The notes beneath the pieces were generated by a model. It did no database searches and had not been told where the DNA came from. It worked only from the letters and a program-made list of their open reading frames with translations. Below are positions 60,050-64,000 of a DNA stretch of 64,000 nucleotides, piece after piece. The stretch spans positions 1,283,518-1,347,517 of the forward strand of contig NZ_OCNK01000001.1 of NCBI RefSeq assembly GCF_900230285.1, written 5' to 3'. The stretch comes from Blastococcus haudaquaticus (GTDB lineage Bacteria; Actinomycetota; Actinomycetes; Mycobacteriales; Geodermatophilaceae). Each line of letters opens with the position of its first letter. The stretch's first letter is position 1. The position numbers were made by a program, and so were the translations under genes.

Positions 60050-61881
60050 CCGGACAGGCTGTCGAGCAGCGCCCGAGAGTCCTTGCCGGACCGCTTGGCG
60101 GAGTACATGGCCGTGTCGGCTCCGTGCAGCAGCCGTTCGGCCGTGTCCCCCGGGACGGCCAGTGCGCCGCCGATGCTCGCCGTCACCGAGACCGTCGTGC
60201 CGGCCAGTGCCATGGGGGCACGCAGCGAGGCCAGCAGCCGATCGGCGACGTCGCGGAGGCGCTCACCGTCCGCGTCGGTCAGCAGGACGGCGAACTCGTC
60301 ACCCCCGAGCCGGGCGACGACGTCGTCGGCGCGCACGTCGGCGGTCAGGCGCGAGGCCACGGTGATGAGCAGGTCGTCGCCGGCCGCGTGGCCGAGCGAG
60401 TCGTTCACGGTCTTGAAGTCGTCGATGTCGACGAAGAGGACGGCCGGCCGGGCGTCCGCGTCGATGCCGCGGGTGGCCTCGTCCAGGCGCTCGGAGAACG
60501 CCGTCCGGTTCAGCAGGCCGGTCAGCGGGTCGGTCCGGGCCTGGCGCCGCAGCTCGTCCTCGAACAGCTTGCGGTCGGTGACCTCGCGGAAGTTGACCAC
60601 CCAGCCCTTGATGCCCACGGCGTCGACCCGCCCGCTGATCCGCATCTCCACCCAGCGGGTGCCACCCGAGCTGTGCTCGACCCGGATGTCGGTGTCCACC
60701 GCCCCGGCGTGGACGTCCGCGGCGTCGCCTGCCGCGGCCACTGCGGCGCGGAGGCGGGGCTGGTCGCGGGGGTCGGCGAGCTCGATGGCGTCGCGGCCCA
60801 CGTAGTAGGCCGGCGGGCGGCCCAGCAGCGACTGCACCGCGGGGCTCATGTAGGTGATGGCGCCGGTGGAGGCCTCGACGATGGCGATCACGTCGGACGC
60901 GTTCTCCAGCAGCAGCTGCAGGCGTGCCTCCCCGGCGACCAGGGCGGCGCGGGTGCTCTCGCGCTCGCTGTCGAGTGAGTGCAGCCGCCAGAGCGCCATC
61001 CCGGTGAGCAGCGTGCTGCCCGCGCCGAGGACGTAGCCGACGCCGCCGTGGCCCATCGTCCACAGGATGAGCAGGGCGGGGCTGACCAGCAGGGCGGCCC
61101 CCAGGCCGAGCACCCGGGAGCTGGCGGCGTCCTGCTCGCTCTCCGGCACCTGGCCCATGGCAGCGACCGCGGGGTGCCGGGCGGCCAGCACGAGCGCGGC
61201 CACCGCGAGCAGGGGCAACGGGTCGAGGAAGGGGCTCTCGCGCAGCGGCGTCCCGACGAGCATGCGGCCGCCGTAGCCGACCACGGTGAGGACGGCGGCG
61301 ACGAGCAGGGCCATCGTGCTGACCGAGCGGTTGCCGCGGGACATGGCCAGCGGGACGCAGACGATGAGGAGGACGGCGGTGAGCACCGGCGTGCCGACGC
61401 CCAGCTCCGCGAAGTCGCCGGAGGTGTTCGCGCCTCCGCGGCTCACGGCGAGCAGGGACAGCCCGGCGGCGAGCAGCAGGGTGGTGGTGTCCATCCACGC
61501 GCCCTGGTTGCGGCGGCGGCGCCCGCCGCGGACGACGCCCAGGGCTCCCACGATCATCGCGGCATAGGCGGCGAGATCGAGAGCGGTCTCGACGACGTCG
61601 AAGATTTCTGTGTGCACGCCAGCCAGGAGCGGGACCTCGGCCGCGCTGCTGAGCGCGAAGAACAGCAGGCCCAGGCCCAGTCCTCGCCAGGCGACGACCA
61701 GCGGCGTCCGGTGTCGGCCCAGTGCGGTGCGGACGGCGACGATCCCGAAGCCGAAGAGCACGACCTCGGCCGCGGGGCGCCACGGGCCCATTGGGACGGA
61801 GACCACCGCGGCGACGACCAGCACGACCAGTGCCGCGTGCAGCCAGGCGGCACGGGCGGTGGGGGCGGCGGAGTCGGTCAC
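60046..61881 (-). CDS. Membrane PAS-GGDEF diguanylate cyclase
   Basis: A 611-residue membrane protein. About eight N-terminal membrane segments (residues 10-290) are followed by a PAS domain (about 320-440) and a GGDEF domain (about 450-605). The catalytic motif is intact, RLGGDEFAV, with DIDDFKTVNDSLGH before it, so synthesis of c-di-GMP from GTP is predicted. There is no EAL domain. Its product could feed the PilZ receptor and the EAL protein encoded earlier. The GTG start is at 61881. It converges on MarR with overlapping stops. Confidence 0.93.
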   Translation of the reverse strand: MTDSAAPTARAAWLHAALVVLVVAAVVSVPMGPWRPAAEVVLFGFGIVAVRTALGRHRTPLVVAWRGLGLGLLFFALSSAAEVPLLAGVHTEIFDVVETALDLAAYAAMIVGALGVVRGGRRRRNQGAWMDTTTLLLAAGLSLLAVSRGGANTSGDFAELGVGTPVLTAVLLIVCVPLAMSRGNRSVSTMALLVAAVLTVVGYGGRMLVGTPLRESPFLDPLPLLAVAALVLAARHPAVAAMGQVPESEQDAASSRVLGLGAALLVSPALLILWTMGHGGVGYVLGAGSTLLTGMALWRLHSLDSERESTRAALVAGEARLQLLLENASDVIAIVEASTGAITYMSPAVQSLLGRPPAYYVGRDAIELADPRDQPRLRAAVAAAGDAADVHAGAVDTDIRVEHSSGGTRWVEMRISGRVDAVGIKGWVVNFREVTDRKLFEDELRRQARTDPLTGLLNRTAFSERLDEATRGIDADARPAVLFVDIDDFKTVNDSLGHAAGDDLLITVASRLTADVRADDVVARLGGDEFAVLLTDADGERLRDVADRLLASLRAPMALAGTTVSVTASIGGALAVPGDTAERLLHGADTAMYSAKRSGKDSRALLDSLSG

Positions 61882-61959
61882 GCACTCCCCATCGACACCT
61901 CGGCGCCGAACCTTGATGGACTCACTCCAGCGAGGGACGGGCCGCTGGCCTGCACGTTC

Positions 61960-63027
61960 TCAGGGCAGGGGCGCCAGATCGGCCGGCCGGAGGTCGGGCC
62001 GCACCCGCACGAACCGCAGCGGGTGCCGGAACACCCCGGCCTGCAGGGCCGCGTCGGCGCTCACCTCGACGACCACCGTCGGGTCGACGCGGGTGAGCGC
62101 GACCGACAGCCGGCCACCGCCGAACCGGCCGGTGCCGATGCGCTCGGGCCAGGGATGGGGGCCGCTCGCGGGGGAGAGCGCGGCGGCCAGCTCGGCGGAC
62201 TGCCGCGGATCGAGCGGGCTGGTGCGGCCGACCACGACGAGCTCGCCGTCCCGGTAGCGGCCGGCCACGAGCTGGCTGGGCGCGCCGATCGGCCCGATGA
62301 CGCCCCCGGCGAGCACCTCGGTGGTCTCCCAGGACTTCACCTTGAGCCATTCCCGCCGGCCAGGGGCGTACCTCGTGCCGACCCCCTTGGCGACCAGCCC
62401 CTCGATCCCGGCCGGGCGGTAGTCGTCGAACCACGTCCGGGCCTCGACGGGGTCCGTCGTCGCCGGCGACAACTGCAGCGGGGGCGCCCACCGGGCGGCC
62501 AGGTCCTCCAGCGTCGCGCGTCGCCGGCCGAGCTTCTCCGCGCGCAGGTCGGTGCCGCCCGAGGCCAGCAGGTCGAACGCGACGTAGGAGGCGGGGTGGG
62601 CGGCGACGAGCGCCGGGATCCGTCCCGGCGCGGTGACCATGCGCTGCTGCAGCAGCCCGAAGTCCAGCCGCGAGCCGTTCCAGACGACCACCTCGCCGTC
62701 GACCACGCTGCCCGCGGGGATCTGGGCGACCGCCGCGGCGACGACGTCGGGGAACCGGTCGGTGAGGTCGCGGCCCTGCTTGGACCACACCCGCGTCGAG
62801 CTGCCGGTCCGGACGACGACCAGCCGGTAACCGTCCCACTTGGGCTCGTACAGGCAGCCGCCCGGCAGCGCGGTCGGATGCGGGATCGTGCGCACCGGCT
62901 TGGCCAGCTCCACCGCGACGGGCCCGGTCAGCTCGGGCGGCAGGCCCGGGAGGCCGGGGGCGGACAGTGGCACCGGCACAGCCTGGCCGCTGACCGGCCC
63001 CGATGCACGGCCGACGGCGCAGGTCAC
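61960..63027 (-). CDS. ATP-dependent DNA ligase (LigC-like)
   Basis: A 355-residue ligase: motif I YEPKWDGYR with the adenylated Lys, motif III VVDGEVVVW, motif IV IEGLVAKG, and motif V REWLKVKSWET. The C-terminal OB-fold follows. The size and single-domain form match stand-alone LigC/LigD-type actinobacterial ligases, used in repair rather than replication. No Ku or polymerase domain gene is nearby. GTG 63027 is the longest start; shorter GTGs (near 62978) are possible and would leave all motifs in place. Confidence 0.9.
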   Translation of the reverse strand: MTCAVGRASGPVSGQAVPVPLSAPGLPGLPPELTGPVAVELAKPVRTIPHPTALPGGCLYEPKWDGYRLVVVRTGSSTRVWSKQGRDLTDRFPDVVAAAVAQIPAGSVVDGEVVVWNGSRLDFGLLQQRMVTAPGRIPALVAAHPASYVAFDLLASGGTDLRAEKLGRRRATLEDLAARWAPPLQLSPATTDPVEARTWFDDYRPAGIEGLVAKGVGTRYAPGRREWLKVKSWETTEVLAGGVIGPIGAPSQLVAGRYRDGELVVVGRTSPLDPRQSAELAAALSPASGPHPWPERIGTGRFGGGRLSVALTRVDPTVVVEVSADAALQAGVFRHPLRFVRVRPDLRPADLAPLP

Positions 63028-63060
63028 ACCCGTTCGGGGGCCGGTCGTGACCGCGTGTGG

Positions 63061-63459
63061 TCAGCCGAGGCGGGCGGCCGGGTGGGCGGCGAGGTCGTCG
63101 GCGAACCCCTCGGCGATGGCGAGCTGCTCGCGGAGGGCGGTCACCCGTGCGGTGGCCGCCTCGTGGAACATCCGCAACCGGTCGACGAGCGCGGGGTCGG
63201 TGGGCGCGGAGGAGAGGTCGGCGAGCAGCGTGAGCAGCTCGCGCATCTCCTCCAGTGCGAAGCCGAGCGGCTTCATCCGCTTGATCACCTCCAGCCGGGC
63301 GACGGCGTCCTCGCCGTAGAGGCGGAACCCGCCGGCCGTCCGTCCGGTCGGCGGCACCAGGCCGTTCTCCTCGTAGAAGCGGATGGTGCGCAGGCTCAGG
63401 CCGGTGCGCTCGGCGACCTGCCCGATCTGCAGGAGGCCGCTCCGGTCGGTGGCGTCCAT
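63061..63459 (-). CDS. MerR family regulator
   Basis: A 132-residue MerR protein: LQIGQVAERTGLSLRTIRFYEENGLVPP is the DNA-binding winged helix, followed by GFRLYGEDAVARLEVIKRMKPLGFALEEMRELL and a long coiled-coil helix. There is no Cys-rich metal site at the C-terminus, so the effector is not a metal of the CueR/ZntR type. Its ATG overlaps the SulP stop by one base (TGATG), so the two are co-translated. Confidence 0.9.
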   Translation of the reverse strand: MDATDRSGLLQIGQVAERTGLSLRTIRFYEENGLVPPTGRTAGGFRLYGEDAVARLEVIKRMKPLGFALEEMRELLTLLADLSSAPTDPALVDRLRMFHEAATARVTALREQLAIAEGFADDLAAHPAARLG

Positions 63460-64000
63460 CAGTGCGCCGAGAGCTGGCCGGTGTGCCGCTCGAAGCGGTC
63501 GAAGGAGTGCGGGTCGAGCCCGACGATCGTCGCCGTCTTCCCGCGGGTCGCGTACTTGTGGGTGATGGCGTCCAGGGCGGCGACGGTGGAGGCGTCCCAC
63601 ACCTGGGCCCCCGACAGGTCGATGACCACGGTGGCCGGGTCCGCGGCGTACTCGAACTGGGTGTACAGGTCGTTGCTGGAGGCGAAGAACAACGCCCCCG
63701 TGACGGAGTAGCGCACGCTGCCGTCGGCCTCCACGACGCGCTCGACGTCCACGAGGTGGGCGATGCGCTGGGCGAAGAGCACGCAGGCCACGAGCACGCC
63801 GACGCCGACGCCGATGGCGAGGTTGTGGGTGAGGAGGGTGACGGCGACCGTGGACAGCATCACGGTGGTCTCGCTCTTGGGCATGCGGTGGATGGTCTGG
63901 AGGCTGTGCCAGTCGAAGGTCGCGATCGACACGAAGATCATGACGGCGACCAGGGCGGCCATCGGGATCACGGCGACGATGTCGCCGAGCGCCACGACGA
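63459..64000 (-). CDS. SulP-family anion transporter, C-terminal part
   Basis: The last 180 residues of a SulP (SLC26-like) transporter: the final membrane helices (MAALVAVMIFVSIATFDWHS, and LAIGVGVGVLVACVLFAQRI), then the cytosolic STAS domain (FFASSNDLYTQFEYAADPATVVIDLSGAQVWDASTVAALDAI). The start is outside the window. Members carry sulfate, bicarbonate or other anions; the cargo is not clear from this part. It is followed by, and overlaps, a MerR regulator. Confidence 0.9.
   Translation of the reverse strand, partial: VVALGDIVAVIPMAALVAVMIFVSIATFDWHSLQTIHRMPKSETTVMLSTVAVTLLTHNLAIGVGVGVLVACVLFAQRIAHLVDVERVVEADGSVRYSVTGALFFASSNDLYTQFEYAADPATVVIDLSGAQVWDASTVAALDAITHKYATRGKTATIVGLDPHSFDRFERHTGQLSAH

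Noticed and set aside
1..64000. tRNA or rRNA genes, transposons, integrases or attachment sites
   Set aside because: No cloverleaf, rRNA core sequence, transposase motif or terminal inverted repeats were seen, though short elements could be missed by eye.

Overview
ORGANISM. The sequence is very GC-rich, with GTG starts about as common as ATG, dense packing of genes, and an actinobacterial gene set: a class E sortase with an LAxTG substrate, PASTA-domain Ser/Thr kinases, ANTAR and SpoIIE-type PP2C regulators, an IdeR/DtxR-type iron box and YkoEDC-type thiamine-precursor uptake. The mix of PP2C/HATPase partner-switching genes, c-di-GMP genes and chemotaxis receptor suggests a motile soil or stone actinomycete, most likely of the Geodermatophilaceae (Blastococcus/Geodermatophilus/Modestobacter). 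That family assignment is inference. No rRNA, tRNA, phage, IS element or CRISPR was found; the window looks chromosomal. LAYOUT. 1-5.1 kb: phosphofructokinase (cut by the window edge), a divergent GntR regulator, SRPBCC, GlsB-like, metallo-hydrolase and enoyl-CoA hydratase genes. 5.2-8.6 kb: the efeUOB iron-uptake operon behind a probable IdeR/DtxR box. 8.8-13.9 kb: two tandem PASTA kinases and a PAS-GAF-PP2C phosphatase. 13.9-20.0 kb: a proline-rich membrane protein, CinA, then a same-strand surface module (small membrane protein, sortase E, an LAYTG-anchored Asn/Gly-rich protein with three 113-residue repeats, and a secreted Ala/Thr-rich protein). 20.1-22.5 kb: a small toxin-antitoxin-like pair whose Fic motif is degenerate, coupled to an AidB-like acyl-CoA dehydrogenase. 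22.5-30.3 kb: PAS-GADQF-EAL, NYN, YdeI-like and PilZ proteins and a pair of dynamin/YfjP-type GTPases. 30.2-39.0 kb: HATPase, GAF-ANTAR, nucleoside hydrolase, APC permease, an orphan repeat protein, an 816-nt gene-free tract holding a perfect 99-bp direct repeat, then a large GAF-PAS-PAS-GAF-PP2C protein and a second HATPase. 39.1-42.1 kb: ykoE-ykoD-ykoC under a TPP riboswitch. 42.2-47.8 kb: VOC, SDR, rhodanese, a GntR regulator with ACC deaminase (acdS), hydrolase and oxidoreductase genes. 47.9-53.4 kb: two methyltransferases, a methyl-accepting chemotaxis protein, GNAT, phosphoribosyltransferase and a LiaF-like protein. 53.4-57.5 kb: the uricase pathway (uricase, HIU hydrolase, OHCU decarboxylase) facing a malate-synthase remnant, a DUF6986 aldolase-like gene and a DUF5701 gene. 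57.7-64 kb: MEDS-HATPase, NmrA-like/MarR pair, a membrane PAS-GGDEF cyclase, ATP-dependent DNA ligase, MerR, and the end of a SulP transporter. HOW IT FITS TOGETHER. Two signalling themes recur. One is phosphorylation/partner switching: two kinases, two SpoIIE-type phosphatases and three HATPase proteins. The other is c-di-GMP: an intact cyclase, an EAL protein with a ruined GGDEF site, and a PilZ receptor. Nutrient genes sit under recognisable local switches: an iron box for efeUOB, a TPP riboswitch for ykoEDC, and a 17-bp palindrome over the start of the acdS regulator. Many genes appear to be leaderless, with an NANNNT hexamer 6-7 nt before the start codon. The most unusual items are the sortase/repeat-protein module, the malate-synthase deletion scar, the Fic-family protein without a catalytic histidine, and the repeat-bearing gene-free tract at 35.1-35.9 kb.
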